This document shows positions 31,569 to 40,788 of a stretch of 64,000 bases of DNA, piece by piece; the first letter of the stretch is position 1, and every line of letters begins with the position of its first letter. Source of the DNA: Prochlorococcus sp. MIT 1341 (GTDB taxonomy: Bacteria > Cyanobacteriota > Cyanobacteriia > PCC-6307 > Cyanobiaceae); NCBI RefSeq assembly GCF_034092415.1, contig NZ_CP139304.1, positions 1,224,001-1,288,000 of the forward strand, read 5' to 3'. The position numbers and the translations under genes were made by a program. The notes under the pieces were generated by a model. The model worked only from the letters and a program-made list of their open reading frames with translations. It did not search any database and was not told the DNA's origin.

Positions 31569-32453
31569 TTATGGTTCGGAATTGGCTCGGGCTCTTTCTA
31601 CGTTTGCCTGCAGTTCAGGTAAAGAGAGAAGTGCTTTAGTGGCTGCTCTTAACTTTTCCCCCCATAGTTGTTTTTCTTGGTATTTAGATGAGACATAGTT
31701 TGGATTTTTAGATAATGCTTCTTTTGCAAGTTTGAGTGCCTCTTCGTTATTTTTTTCTGCATGATAAATGCCAGCTGCAAGAGCTAGCATTGGTTCAGCA
31801 TTTGCATTGATTTGAATAACTTCTCGCCAAGTCTTTATTGATGTTTTAATGTCTCCAATTTCAAAGAGTACTAGTGCTTTATTATTTAAAGCTTCCCAAA
31901 ATGTAGGTTTTAATTTTGTAGCCTTCTCAAAGGCTAATAATGCAGCTCTAAATTTTAATTGCATTATCTTTGCATTTCCTAAATGGAAATAAGCCCCTGC
32001 ATTTTCAGGTTCTAACTTTAAGCCTCTGTTTAATAGCTCAATAGCTTTATTTGTGTTTTTTTCTTGTAACTCTATAGATGCCTCTGCAAACCACAGACTT
32101 CCTTTTTTAGGATTTATTGATTTTGCTTTTTTGAGAGATGCCTTTGCTTTTTCAAGTTTATTGGCTCTTAATTGTGCTTCTGCAAGGATAGCCCAAAGTT
32201 TATCATCAGTTTTGACAAGTCTTACTGATAATTCTGCCAATCGCTCAGCTTCTTTAGCTTGTCCCAATTGTAATAATTGTGCTGCTGTACGTCCAATACT
32301 TAGACTTGTAGCTCGAAGACTATTTTTGTTTGGCTGATATAAATAAGGAACAAAGGCTTTAGAAGGTGTTGCTAACAAGCCTGCAGATAAACTGAAAAGG
32401 GTCACTAGCAACCAATGACTTGCTTTTGATAGGCCAGGATTGGTGTGTTTCAT
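31569..32453 (-). CDS. Secreted or membrane-anchored TPR protein
   Basis: A 294-residue protein with an N-terminal hydrophobic segment (WLLVTLFSLSAGLLATPSKAF, about residues 14-34) that looks like a signal peptide or anchor. Several tetratricopeptide repeats fill the rest: examples are KLWAILAEAQLRANKLEKA, SLWFAEASIELQEKNTNKA and GAYFHLGNAKIMQLKFRAA. TPR proteins act as scaffolds, and the partner is unknown. It directly follows queG (one base apart) on the same strand, so the two are co-transcribed. Confidence 0.85.
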   Translation of the reverse strand: MKHTNPGLSKASHWLLVTLFSLSAGLLATPSKAFVPYLYQPNKNSLRATSLSIGRTAAQLLQLGQAKEAERLAELSVRLVKTDDKLWAILAEAQLRANKLEKAKASLKKAKSINPKKGSLWFAEASIELQEKNTNKAIELLNRGLKLEPENAGAYFHLGNAKIMQLKFRAALLAFEKATKLKPTFWEALNNKALVLFEIGDIKTSIKTWREVIQINANAEPMLALAAGIYHAEKNNEEALKLAKEALSKNPNYVSSKYQEKQLWGEKLRAATKALLSLPELQANVERARANSEP

Positions 32454-32454
32454 T

Positions 32455-33429
32455 CTACTTTTCTTTCCCTTTCAGACTACTAGAAATACTATTTTTTGTC
32501 GCTAAAGCATTTCTTCGCCACATCCAAGGCTTAATTCTTTTTAATGCTGACCCTTTTAATTTTTTTTGCCAAGTTTTTTCATCCCATGATAAGGCTTGAT
32601 TATAGGTTAACTTCATTATCCACTCTCTTGGGGTGATATCAGGATCATTGCTTTCTTTAATTGAGGACTTATTCCAGGGACATATTTCTTGACATATATC
32701 GCAGCCTGCTACCCATTTTCCTATTTCAGCAGCAATGTTTATAGGTAGATTCTCCTGACGATTTTCGATCGTATGATACGCAATGCATTTTCTTGAGTCG
32801 ACAACAAATGGTTCATGGATGGCATTTGTTGGACATGCTTTGATGCATTCTTCACAAGTTCCGCAAAGAGGTTTTGATGGCTTGTCCGCAGTGAGTTTTT
32901 CTGTACATAGCAAATGGCCTATTACCATCCATGAACCGTTTTTTTGATTAATTAGGTTGCTGTGTTTGCCGATCCATCCAATACCAGCTTCTTCTGCCCA
33001 TGCTTTTTCAAGTAAGGGTGAGGTGTCTACACATATTTTAAATTGACAATTCGGACGTTGTATTTTCAACCATTTGCTAATTATCTTTAATCTATCTTTC
33101 AAGATTTTGTGATAATCCTCTCCCCAGGCATATCTTGCAATTAGTAGGCTTTCGGAATGTTGTTTTTCTTTTACATAGTAATTGAGCCCTACACTTAAAA
33201 TGCTTTTTGCATTAACTAATAATTCATTTATTTTTTTTCTAGTACTGGTTTCCATCCATTTCATTTCTGCGTGATTCCCTGCTGCGAGCCATCTTTCTAA
33301 AGCTTGGTTTCGTAGTTTTAACCGATTGCTGCCTGGAACTTTTGCAATTCCAATTGGATTAAATCCTTGTTTTCTAGCCACTTCTTTAAGGGCTTTGGTG
33401 AGTTCGGATTGGCTTTCTATGATTTTCAT
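32455..33429 (-). CDS. queG: Epoxyqueuosine reductase
   Basis: Cobalamin- and Fe-S-dependent enzyme reducing epoxyqueuosine to queuosine in certain tRNAs. The N-terminal DUF1730 region has SVGLNYYVKEKQHSESLLIARYAWGEDYH. Two 4Fe-4S motifs follow, CGTCEECIKACPTNAI and CDICQEICPWN. 324 residues agrees with the family, although the HEAT-like C-terminal extension of some members is absent. It is the first gene of a leftward pair with the TPR protein. Confidence 0.92.
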   Translation of the reverse strand: MKIIESQSELTKALKEVARKQGFNPIGIAKVPGSNRLKLRNQALERWLAAGNHAEMKWMETSTRKKINELLVNAKSILSVGLNYYVKEKQHSESLLIARYAWGEDYHKILKDRLKIISKWLKIQRPNCQFKICVDTSPLLEKAWAEEAGIGWIGKHSNLINQKNGSWMVIGHLLCTEKLTADKPSKPLCGTCEECIKACPTNAIHEPFVVDSRKCIAYHTIENRQENLPINIAAEIGKWVAGCDICQEICPWNKSSIKESNDPDITPREWIMKLTYNQALSWDEKTWQKKLKGSALKRIKPWMWRRNALATKNSISSSLKGKEK

Positions 33430-34000
33430 TATCAGAAACCTAGAATTAATTACTTTTAAACATTTTTGTTGTGCCTTTAAAAGATAATCTTTCGTTTTTT
33501 TTCCATAGAAGGTTCCTGTTTTGCTGACTAGGAATCACTTTGGCCCTACTCCTCTTGTTGCAGATTAGTGTTTTTGCGTCTTTTGCCTTGTTTTCGGAAA
33601 GAAGACTTCAGGAATTGTTTTTGAATGCTTAATTACCAAACCCTCAATGGGATTTGTTGGTTTGATGCTTATGGCTTTTAGTATGCGTCTAGAGGCTTCG
33701 GTGTCTTTTCAGAAAAGGATGGGATGGGTGATTCTCCCTTTTCAAGTTGTTTTGCCTTCTTGTGGTTTATTGCAACTTTTTTGATGTTTATGAAAATCTA
33801 AGTTTTTTAGAAGACTCGGGATAAATTGCCTTGACAGAGGAAAAAATCAGTTATCGATGATGCGTGAACATCTTAAAAGACCCTAATATTTTAGGAGCCT
33901 TCTCAATGCAGTTTGTTCAGTGAGGTCAGATTTCTGCTGAGGAAACAGAGGCTGAGAAGCAAGCTGTGGCAATGGAATTTGTGGATAGCAATTGGATCAG
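33430..34000. other. Large intergenic region, no firm gene
   Basis: This is a T-rich stretch of about 570 bases, long for such a compact genome. A plus-strand frame of 45 codons (33647-33784) is hydrophobic but has no ribosome binding site and may be a chance product of T-richness. An inverted repeat CCTAA/TTAGG lies near 33880-33895 without a T-run. The region should contain the queG promoter (leftward) and that of the small membrane gene (rightward). It may be a decayed gene, but I recognise nothing. Confidence 0.4.
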
Positions 34001-34132
34001 ATGATTTTTAAAATTAGACTTGACGAAAAACAGCGCAAAATTGCGATAAAGCAAAGGCTTTCTGCAAGTACTTTGAGAGGAGTGGTTTTGGCTGTCTCAT
34101 TTGTGTTAATTGCTTTGTCAGCATTTGCCTGA
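34001..34132 (+). CDS. Small single-helix membrane protein (43 residues)
   Basis: ATG 34001 opens a 43-codon frame ending with TGA 34130-34132. The product has a basic, charged first half (FKIRLDEKQRKIAIKQRLSA) and one hydrophobic helix (LRGVVLAVSFVLIALSAFA) that reaches the C-terminus. GGATCAG lies just upstream of the ATG. The charged-then-hydrophobic layout is typical of real small membrane proteins. I know no homologue. It precedes the DUF502-like gene by 73 bases. Confidence 0.5.
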   Translation: MIFKIRLDEKQRKIAIKQRLSASTLRGVVLAVSFVLIALSAFA

Positions 34133-34205
34133 CATCTCACAAAATGATCTTTCTCGTTATATTTAGTGAGATTAACCTTATGATGTGAAAGGAATTTGAT
34201 GCTCC

Positions 34206-34955
34206 TTGGTCGAATCAAACCCCAGACCTGATCTTCCTCTAGCCGCAAGGCTTCAGCAGGATCTTAAAAATGATCTCATAGCTGGATTGTTAGTGGTGAT
34301 TCCATTGGCAACAACCATCTGGCTATCGACTGTTGTGAGTAGATTTGTTCTTGCTTTTTTGACTTCTGTTCCTAAGCAATTAAATCCTTTTATTACTCTC
34401 AATCCACTTTTGCAAGATTTGATTAACCTTGCATTGGGTTTGACTGTGCCTTTGTTGGGCATTCTTTTAATTGGTTTAATGGCAAGAAATATTGTTGGGC
34501 GATGGTTACTTGAGTTTGGGGAAGGTACTTTGTCTCGTATTCCTCTTGCAGGTTCTGTTTATAAAACTCTAAAACAACTATTAGAGACTTTTTTACGGGA
34601 CAACTCAAAGAGGTTTCGACGTGTAGTGCTTGTTGAATATCCAAGAGAGGGCCTTTTTAGTGTTGGTTTTGTTACAGGTTTAGTTGGTCCTTCATTGCAG
34701 CCTGAATTAGATCAACCTTTGCTTAGTGTCTTTATTCCGACAGCACCAAACCCAACAACCGGTTGGTACACGCTTGTTCCAGAATCTTCTGTTAAAGATT
34801 TAAATATTTCCGTTGAAGATGCTTTTAGAACGATAATTTCCGCAGGTATTGTTAATCCTGATGAGAGGGAAGTTCCTGTTAATCGTAGTTTTTCTAGTTT
34901 GTTCTCTCAGTTAAGAGCTCGAACAACTCCTTCCTCAACATCATCCCAGGCTTGA
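34206..34955 (+). CDS. DUF502 family membrane protein
   Basis: A 249-residue protein with a TTG start at 34206. Two or more membrane segments (LIAGLLVVIPLATTIWLSTVV, about 25-45, and NLALGLTVPLLGILLIGLM) are followed by SRIPLAGSVYKTLKQLLET and VLVEYPREGLFSVGFVTG. FIPTAPNPTTGWYTLVPES completes the match to DUF502, a widespread bacterial and plant (COV1-like) family of unknown biochemical role. It heads a rightward set with nusB and ftsY. Confidence 0.85.
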   Translation: MVESNPRPDLPLAARLQQDLKNDLIAGLLVVIPLATTIWLSTVVSRFVLAFLTSVPKQLNPFITLNPLLQDLINLALGLTVPLLGILLIGLMARNIVGRWLLEFGEGTLSRIPLAGSVYKTLKQLLETFLRDNSKRFRRVVLVEYPREGLFSVGFVTGLVGPSLQPELDQPLLSVFIPTAPNPTTGWYTLVPESSVKDLNISVEDAFRTIISAGIVNPDEREVPVNRSFSSLFSQLRARTTPSSTSSQA

Positions 34956-34983
34956 GGCAATATTTTTCTTCTTCTCTTGATCT

Positions 34984-35625
34984 ATGATGCAATCTAGGTC
35001 CTTTTCTAGAGAGTTGTCCCTATTGGTTTTAGGACAAATTTCTGAAAGTAGTATTGCCTTAGACGATCATGCTTCTTTGGATCTTTTGATTCAGAAGTCC
35101 ATAGAAACTCTTAAACAGCATTGGCGTGAGGTGCTTGATAATTGTGCAATTGAGTTGGAGACAGCACAGCAAAACTTAGTTCAGACTGATCCTTTAGAGT
35201 CTCCATCTATTTCTATTGATGAAACTAGAAAATGTTTAGTTAATTGTCTAACGGAAGCTGAGAAGTTGTTAAATGGCTTATCTGCAAGTGTTGAAATACC
35301 ACAACTATTGGTTTTATCAGATCAAGATGAAATTCGTAAGGGTGCTATTCATCGTATAAATTTAGTCCTGCAAAATCGAAATAATATTGATCATCGCTTG
35401 GATCAGATTATGGAAGGCTGGCGTTTAAAAAGATTGCCACGAATTGATAGAGATATCCTTCGACTTGCTTGTGTTGATTTAATGATTTTAAAAACTCCCG
35501 AGGCTGTTGCTTGTAATGAGGCTGTTGAACTTGCAAATAGATATAGTGATGATCAGGGTCGTAGAATGATTAATGGAATTTTACGAAAATTCCAAGACTC
35601 TGTTTTATCTAAAGGTATCAAATGA
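34984..35625 (+). CDS. nusB: Transcription antitermination factor NusB
   Basis: NusB joins NusE (S10) in antitermination of rRNA transcription. The C-terminal half carries the NusB fold: RINLVLQNRNNIDHRLDQIM, RLPRIDRDILRLACVDLM, and PEAVACNEAVELANRYSDDQ. The protein, 213 residues, is longer than the usual 140-160, with extra sequence in the middle (about residues 30-110); I have seen such forms in picocyanobacteria. Its last four bases overlap the ftsY start (ATGA), so the two are translationally coupled. Confidence 0.93.
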   Translation: MMQSRSFSRELSLLVLGQISESSIALDDHASLDLLIQKSIETLKQHWREVLDNCAIELETAQQNLVQTDPLESPSISIDETRKCLVNCLTEAEKLLNGLSASVEIPQLLVLSDQDEIRKGAIHRINLVLQNRNNIDHRLDQIMEGWRLKRLPRIDRDILRLACVDLMILKTPEAVACNEAVELANRYSDDQGRRMINGILRKFQDSVLSKGIK

Positions 35626-37010
35626 ACAATAATCAAGATTCTGATTCTTCTTTTAAAATAGATTCAGGAGCTGGTCAGGTTAGCTCTCCTTTAAATAGTT
35701 CAGAAGAAGAAGATTCTATAGAGTGGGCGCGTAAAGCATATGCAGCATTAAAGGCAAAACAAGAAGAACAAAAAGTAGAAAATTTGCAAGTTGAAGAGAA
35801 GAACCTTTCTCATCAGTCTAATTTAATAAACACTGAGAATGTAGACAACAATAAAAACATTAAAGAACCAAATACTACTGATTTAAATTCACAAACTATT
35901 CCTGGAGTTTCTAATTTAGATGCAGATTTTAGGCCTGATAATTTATCTTTAAAAGATATTAAACATGATGCTTCAATTGAAGAAGGTGTGCAGTTGGGAG
36001 AATTTGATGAAACTTTTACTTGGTCAGCAGAAGTCTTGGCTGCACAGGGACGTGATGCAAGTCAAGTCTCATTGGAAGAAGTTGATTGGTTAGGCCGTTT
36101 AAGAAGAGGACTTGAAAGTACTCGTCAAAGTTTTGTCACTGGGTTATTAGAAAACTTGGGAGATGACCCACTCACTCCTGAGGTTCTCGATGATTTGGAA
36201 ACATTGCTTTTGCGTTCTGATGCTGGGGTATCAGCTACAGATCAAGTTTTGGATGCGTTGCGTTTCAAAATGAATCAAGAGGTTGTTGAACCAGAAGCAG
36301 GATTGCGATTTCTTAAGCAGCAACTTTGTAATTTGATTGAAGCTCCTATTAAAGCGACTGGTAAAAATATTCTTTCTCCAGTACGAGGTCGTCTAAATAT
36401 TTGGTTGTTTGTTGGAGTAAATGGTGTTGGAAAAACAACAACACTTGGGAAAATCGCTAATTTGTCAGTTCGAAGTGGTTTTTCTACTTTGATTGCAGCA
36501 GCCGATACATTTCGCGCAGCAGCAGTTGAGCAAGTCAAAGTATGGGGAGAACGTAGCGGTGTTCCAGTTATCGCAAATGCTTCAGCCAATGCGGATCCCG
36601 CAGCTGTCGTTTTTGATGCAATTGGTGCTGCGAAATCCAAGAATGCTGATCTTTTGTTAGTTGATACAGCCGGACGTCTTCAGACAAAGAATAATTTGAT
36701 GGAGGAACTCAATAAGGTGCGTCGCATAATTGACAGATTGGAGCCTGATGCTTGTGTTGAGTCGTTATTGGTGTTGGACGCTAGTCAGGGACAAAATGGT
36801 TTAAGACAGGCTATGGCTTTTAGCAAGACTGCGGGATTAACTGGTGTTGTTATTACAAAATTAGATGGCACTTCCAGAGGGGGTGTTGCTTTGGCGGTTT
36901 CTTCTGAAGCGAATCTGCCAATTCGATTTGTAGGTGCTGGCGAGGGTCTTCATGATTTGCGACCTTTTAATAGCTTTGAATTTGTTGAAGCTTTACTAGC
37001 TAAACGATGA
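35622..37010 (+). CDS. ftsY: Signal recognition particle receptor FtsY
   Basis: SRP receptor GTPase that directs ribosomes to the membrane. An acidic, low-complexity A-region covers about residues 1-155. The N domain follows ([20 protein letters not shown]), then the G domain with [36 protein letters not shown] and [10 protein letters not shown]. Ends [23 protein letters not shown]. 462 residues. It overlaps nusB by four bases. Confidence 0.96.
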   Translation: MNNNQDSDSSFKIDSGAGQVSSPLNSSEEEDSIEWARKAYAALKAKQEEQKVENLQVEEKNLSHQSNLINTENVDNNKNIKEPNTTDLNSQTIPGVSNLDADFRPDNLSLKDIKHDASIEEGVQLGEFDETFTWSAEVLAAQGRDASQVSLEEVDWLGRLRRGLESTRQSFVTGLLENLGDDPLTPEVLDDLETLLLRSDAGVSATDQVLDALRFKMNQEVVEPEAGLRFLKQQLCNLIEAPIKATGKNILSPVRGRLNIWLFVGVNGVGKTTTLGKIANLSVRSGFSTLIAAADTFRAAAVEQVKVWGERSGVPVIANASANADPAAVVFDAIGAAKSKNADLLLVDTAGRLQTKNNLMEELNKVRRIIDRLEPDACVESLLVLDASQGQNGLRQAMAFSKTAGLTGVVITKLDGTSRGGVALAVSSEANLPIRFVGAGEGLHDLRPFNSFEFVEALLAKR

Positions 37011-37062
37011 TTTAATAGTTTCTTTATGTTGGTTTTGCTACGTTTCAAATCCTCTTCAAGTT

Positions 37063-38478
37063 TTGGTGGTGAATAGAAAAGCACCACAGCGACATTCAAT
37101 ACCTTCGGTTCGGAGTACATCTGAGTCTCTGACAGTATCGTCTGCGGTTCGTGCTTTGTTGGATAGTTTGTCCAGAGAGCAGCGTTCTAATCAGGATTTG
37201 TTGTCTTCTTTAGGGTTTGCTATTAGAAGTTTTACCAACTTGCATTCTTTTCTTGAGTTGGTACCAGTTTTTACATCTCGTTTAGTTGGTGTAGACGGGT
37301 CTTTATTGGTCCCGTTTCAGGAAAATGGAAGTATTTGGCGAGAACATTTACAGGTTGTACCAATTGCTGATTCTCAGGAATTGTTAAGGCAATTGGCTTC
37401 TTTTAAGCCAGGAACACAAGAAGGTTTTGGACGAGATGGTAATCAAATCTTAGAGATGGATCGATTGGTGCAGCGTCATATGGCTGGTGTGGGCATTTTT
37501 GCTACATCAATAGTTTCTCGTGGTCGAGAAAGGGGGCGCCTATATGTTTTTGATCCTCGCGGATCTCTTGTTTGGAGTGAGGCACATAGAAGAAATGTTC
37601 AGTTGGTTGCTGATTTGACTGGTGTTGCCATTGAAAATGATTGCAGTCTTCAATTGGTTCGTAGGCATGAGAGTGTTGATCGGCAATTAACTATTGGAGC
37701 TGAGATTCAGGCTCAGCTTTTACCTGATCATTGTCCAGTTATTGAGGGTGTCGAATTGTCTGCAAGATGTAGACCTGCTTATCAGGTAGGAGGAGATTAT
37801 TATGATTTTATGCCAACTCGGCCTGAATTGACTGGTCGTCGTAGAGAAAGAAGTCGTTGGGCTTTAGTGGTTGGTGATGTTATGGGTAAAGGAGTCCCAG
37901 CAGGTCTTTTGATGACCATGCTTAGGGGGATGTTGCGTGCTGAAGTTTTAAGTGGATTGCCACCTGATCGCATATTGCATGATCTAAATCAGTTGGCCTT
38001 AGAAGATCTTGCACATTCTCATCGGTTTGTTACTCTTTTTTATTCTGATTATGATCCTCGATCTCGTCGTTTGAGATTTGCAAATGCTGCCCATAATCCA
38101 CCATTGCTATGGCGTTCTCAGCAGCGGTCAGTAACTAGGCTTGATGCAGCGGGTTTGTTGATTGGTTTGCAAGCAGAAGCAGAATATGTATGTGGTGAAA
38201 TTGTTTTAGAACCCGGAGACGTTATTCTTTATTACACAGATGGGGTAACGGAAGCCTCGGGTATGGCCGGAGATCGTTTTAACGAAAGCCGTTTGATTCG
38301 AACTTTAGAGGTTGCCAGTAGAAGTGGAAAATCTTCTCAAGGTATTTTGGATGATTTATTTAGTCGATTAGATGCATTTGTTGGTCCTGACCACCATCTT
38401 GAAGATGATGCTTCTATGGTTGTCTTGAAGATACCCGATGGTCTTGCTTTGCCATCTGTGCCCCAGAGTATTTCATGA
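37063..38478 (+). CDS. GAF-PP2C (RsbU/SpoIIE-type) serine phosphatase
   Basis: A 471-residue protein. A GAF-like sensor domain spans about residues 50-195, and a PP2C-type SpoIIE/RsbU phosphatase domain about 215-465. The latter shows QAQLLPDHCP, YQVGGDYYDF and VVGDVMGKGVPAGLLM with the metal-binding aspartates, and FANAAHNPPLL, YYTDGVTEA and DDASMVVLK. Such enzymes dephosphorylate anti-sigma-antagonist proteins. No such partner is next to it. Start is one of TTG 37063 or GTG 37066/37069. It lies between ftsY and argH. Confidence 0.88.
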   Translation: MVVNRKAPQRHSIPSVRSTSESLTVSSAVRALLDSLSREQRSNQDLLSSLGFAIRSFTNLHSFLELVPVFTSRLVGVDGSLLVPFQENGSIWREHLQVVPIADSQELLRQLASFKPGTQEGFGRDGNQILEMDRLVQRHMAGVGIFATSIVSRGRERGRLYVFDPRGSLVWSEAHRRNVQLVADLTGVAIENDCSLQLVRRHESVDRQLTIGAEIQAQLLPDHCPVIEGVELSARCRPAYQVGGDYYDFMPTRPELTGRRRERSRWALVVGDVMGKGVPAGLLMTMLRGMLRAEVLSGLPPDRILHDLNQLALEDLAHSHRFVTLFYSDYDPRSRRLRFANAAHNPPLLWRSQQRSVTRLDAAGLLIGLQAEAEYVCGEIVLEPGDVILYYTDGVTEASGMAGDRFNESRLIRTLEVASRSGKSSQGILDDLFSRLDAFVGPDHHLEDDASMVVLKIPDGLALPSVPQSIS

Positions 38479-38519
38479 ACTTTTTAGCATTTACTTGCAA
38501 GATTACATAACATCTTATT

Positions 38520-39899
38520 GTGAGTAATACCTGGAGCGATAGGTTTGATCAGGGATTGCATCCAGCAATCGAGCAATTTAATGCGTCTATTGGTTTTGAT
38601 ATTCAACTTTTACAAGAAGATTTGGATGGTTCTATTGCTCATGTACGCATGTTAGGAGAATGTGGCGTTATTTCGCCAGATGAAAGTTTGCAAATAGAAA
38701 AAGCACTTGAAGAAATTCGCTCAGAAGAACTGTCGGGAACATTTGTTCCTGACCTAAATGATGAGGATGTTCATTTTGCAGTGGAAAGGAGACTAATAGC
38801 CAAGATAGGTAAGCTTGGGAAAAAGCTTCATACAGGGAGAAGTCGGAATGATCAAGTTGGAGTTGATATAAGATTATGGTTACGGAGACAGATAGATTTA
38901 TTGGATAAACAGTTAGAATCTTTTCAGAAAATTCTATTATCTAAAGCAGAGGAAAATTTATATGTCCTTATTCCAGGATACACTCATCTCCAAAGAGCAC
39001 AACCGCTTTCTTTAGCGCATCATTTACTTGCTTATGTTGAGATGCTGCAAAGAGACAGAGAAAGATTAGTTGATGTAAGAAAAAGAGTTAACATATGTCC
39101 TTTAGGGTCTGCAGCTTTGGCGGGCACATCAGTGCCAATTGACAGACGCAAAACATCTGAAATGCTTGGATTTGATGATGTTTATTCAAATAGTCTTGAT
39201 GCAGTAAGTGATAGAGATTTTGCTATAGAATTTAATTCCGCATCTGCTTTAATAATGATTCATTTAAGTCGTTTAGCTGATGAGGTTATTCTTTGGGCAA
39301 CAGAGGAATTTGCGTTTGTTCGACTTACTGATCGTTGTGCAACAGGAAGTAGTTTAATGCCTCAAAAAAAGAATCCTGATGTCCCTGAACTGGTCAGAGG
39401 AAAGTGTGGCCGTGTTTTTGGACATCTTCAAAGTCTACTGACAATGATGAAAGGATTGCCACTTGCCTATAATAAGGATTTTCAGGAAGATAAAGAAGCT
39501 CTCTTTGATGTTGTTAAAACTACTCATAATTGTATAAATGCAATGACTATTCTTATGGATGAGGGGCTTGAGTTTTGTACAGAACGTCTTTCTGTGGCTG
39601 TTGAGTCTGACTTCTCTAATGCTACCGATGTCGCTGATTATTTGGCAAGGAAAGGTGTTCCTTTCCGCGAGGCTTATCAAATGGTTGGGAGTTTGGTTAA
39701 ACGTTGTATTAACGAAAGAATCTTGTTACGTGACCTCACTCTTGAGCAATGGCAGGAACTTTCTCCTTGTTTTCAGAACGATATTTATGACAGCATTTTG
39801 CCTAGAGCGGTAGTTGCTTCTCGTACAAGTGAAGGTGGTACAGCTTTTTCTCGCGTAAAGGAGCAATTGAATTTTTGGAAAAATCGTTTTGATCTCTAG
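38520..39899 (+). CDS. argH: Argininosuccinate lyase
   Basis: Splits argininosuccinate into arginine and fumarate, the last step of arginine synthesis, after ArgG (7 kb). The signature [12 protein letters not shown], near residue 280, carries the catalytic serine. [19 protein letters not shown] and [18 protein letters not shown] are the other two conserved blocks of the fumarase/aspartase superfamily. 459 residues, GTG start. It is 40 bases after the phosphatase gene. Confidence 0.96.
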   Translation: MSNTWSDRFDQGLHPAIEQFNASIGFDIQLLQEDLDGSIAHVRMLGECGVISPDESLQIEKALEEIRSEELSGTFVPDLNDEDVHFAVERRLIAKIGKLGKKLHTGRSRNDQVGVDIRLWLRRQIDLLDKQLESFQKILLSKAEENLYVLIPGYTHLQRAQPLSLAHHLLAYVEMLQRDRERLVDVRKRVNICPLGSAALAGTSVPIDRRKTSEMLGFDDVYSNSLDAVSDRDFAIEFNSASALIMIHLSRLADEVILWATEEFAFVRLTDRCATGSSLMPQKKNPDVPELVRGKCGRVFGHLQSLLTMMKGLPLAYNKDFQEDKEALFDVVKTTHNCINAMTILMDEGLEFCTERLSVAVESDFSNATDVADYLARKGVPFREAYQMVGSLVKRCINERILLRDLTLEQWQELSPCFQNDIYDSILPRAVVASRTSEGGTAFSRVKEQLNFWKNRFDL

Positions 39900-40022
39900 A
39901 AGTAATGATCCAAATACCCGCTTGGGTCTACTCTATTTAAGTCATAAGTGAATAATTTTTATTAGAGTTATTCACAAGTGGCGATTTTTCCCACAGGTCC
40001 ATTTTTACGGTCAATTAGCAAA

Positions 40023-40751
40023 GTGAGTATTTTCGTTGGCAATCTTCCCTTCCGCGCTGAGCAGGAAGACGTGGTTGAGTTGTTTGCACCTTTTGGAGAG
40101 GTAGCAAACTGTGCGCTCCCCTTAGAGCGAGATACGGGTCGAAAAAGGGGGTTTGCGTTTATTGAAATGGCTGATGAAGCAGCTGAGGCTGCTGCCATAG
40201 AAGCACTTCAAGGCGCTGAAATGATGGGTCGTCCACTCAGGATCAATAAAGCTGAGCCTAGAGGTAGTGCTCCCCGAAGAGGCGGCGGCGGCGGCGGCTA
40301 CGGCGGTGGCTACGGCGGTGGCGGTGGCTACGGCGGTGGCGGCGGTGGTAACTACGGCGGTGGCGGCGGTGGTAACTACGGCGGTGGCGGCGGTGGTAAC
40401 TACGGCGGTGGCGGCGGTGGTAACTACGGCGGTGGCGGCGGTGGTAACTACGGCGGTGGCGGTGGCTACGGCGGTGGTGGTGGTAACTACGGTGGCGGCG
40501 GTGGTGGTAACTACGGCGGTGGCGGTGGTGGTAACTACGGCGGCGGCGGTGGTGGTAACTACGGCGGTGGCGGCGGTGGTGGTAACTACGGCGGTGGTGA
40601 GCCTGCTGATCGTGGGCCCTCAGGTGCTAGTGGTTGGGAAGATAGAAGTTATGGGGGAGGAGCTTCCACAGAGAATGCATCTGATGATGATCGGAGGAGT
40701 AGACGACGTAGGGGTGCAGCTCCAGAAAATACCGAAGATTTTGGTGGTTGA
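40023..40751 (+). CDS. RRM RNA-binding protein with glycine-rich tail
   Basis: A cyanobacterial Rbp-type protein. Residues 1-80 form one RNA recognition motif: SIFVGNLPF (RNP2) and RKRGFAFIEM (RNP1). The rest is a long glycine-rich tail of GGGGNYGG repeats with ten Asn-Tyr pairs, then an Arg-rich end. These proteins resemble eukaryotic glycine-rich RNA-binding proteins and are often cold-induced. I prefer GTG 40023 (VSIFVGNLP) over the upstream GTG 39978. The GC-rich tail stands out against AT-rich neighbours because glycine needs GGN codons. Confidence 0.9.
   Translation: MSIFVGNLPFRAEQEDVVELFAPFGEVANCALPLERDTGRKRGFAFIEMADEAAEAAAIEALQGAEMMGRPLRINKAEPRGSAPRRGGGGGGYGGGYGGGGGYGGGGGGNYGGGGGGNYGGGGGGNYGGGGGGNYGGGGGGNYGGGGGYGGGGGNYGGGGGGNYGGGGGGNYGGGGGGNYGGGGGGGNYGGGEPADRGPSGASGWEDRSYGGGASTENASDDDRRSRRRRGAAPENTEDFGG
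40281..40598 (+). repeat. Tandem GGN-rich repeat, about 24-base unit, in the RRM gene
   Basis: About 318 bases of GGC/GGT codons are broken by AACTAC (Asn-Tyr). The common spacing of 24 bases encodes eight residues (NYGGGGGG), with ten Asn-Tyr pairs. Units are near identical at DNA level, so slippage or recombination can change copy number in frame. The long valine/alanine frame visible in another register is an artefact of this repeat. Confidence 0.92.
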
Positions 40752-40788
40752 GAGCCCTAAATTACGCAAAAAAGAATAAATAAATCAT

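Noticed and set aside
33647-33784. A 45-codon hydrophobic ORF in the queG upstream gap
   Set aside because: No ribosome binding site; T-rich DNA tends to produce hydrophobic frames by chance.
40267-40779. A long plus-strand frame of Val/Ala/Thr repeats
   Set aside because: It is the +1 register of the glycine-rich repeat in the RRM gene. Repeat-driven open frames appear in every register, and no start site supports it.
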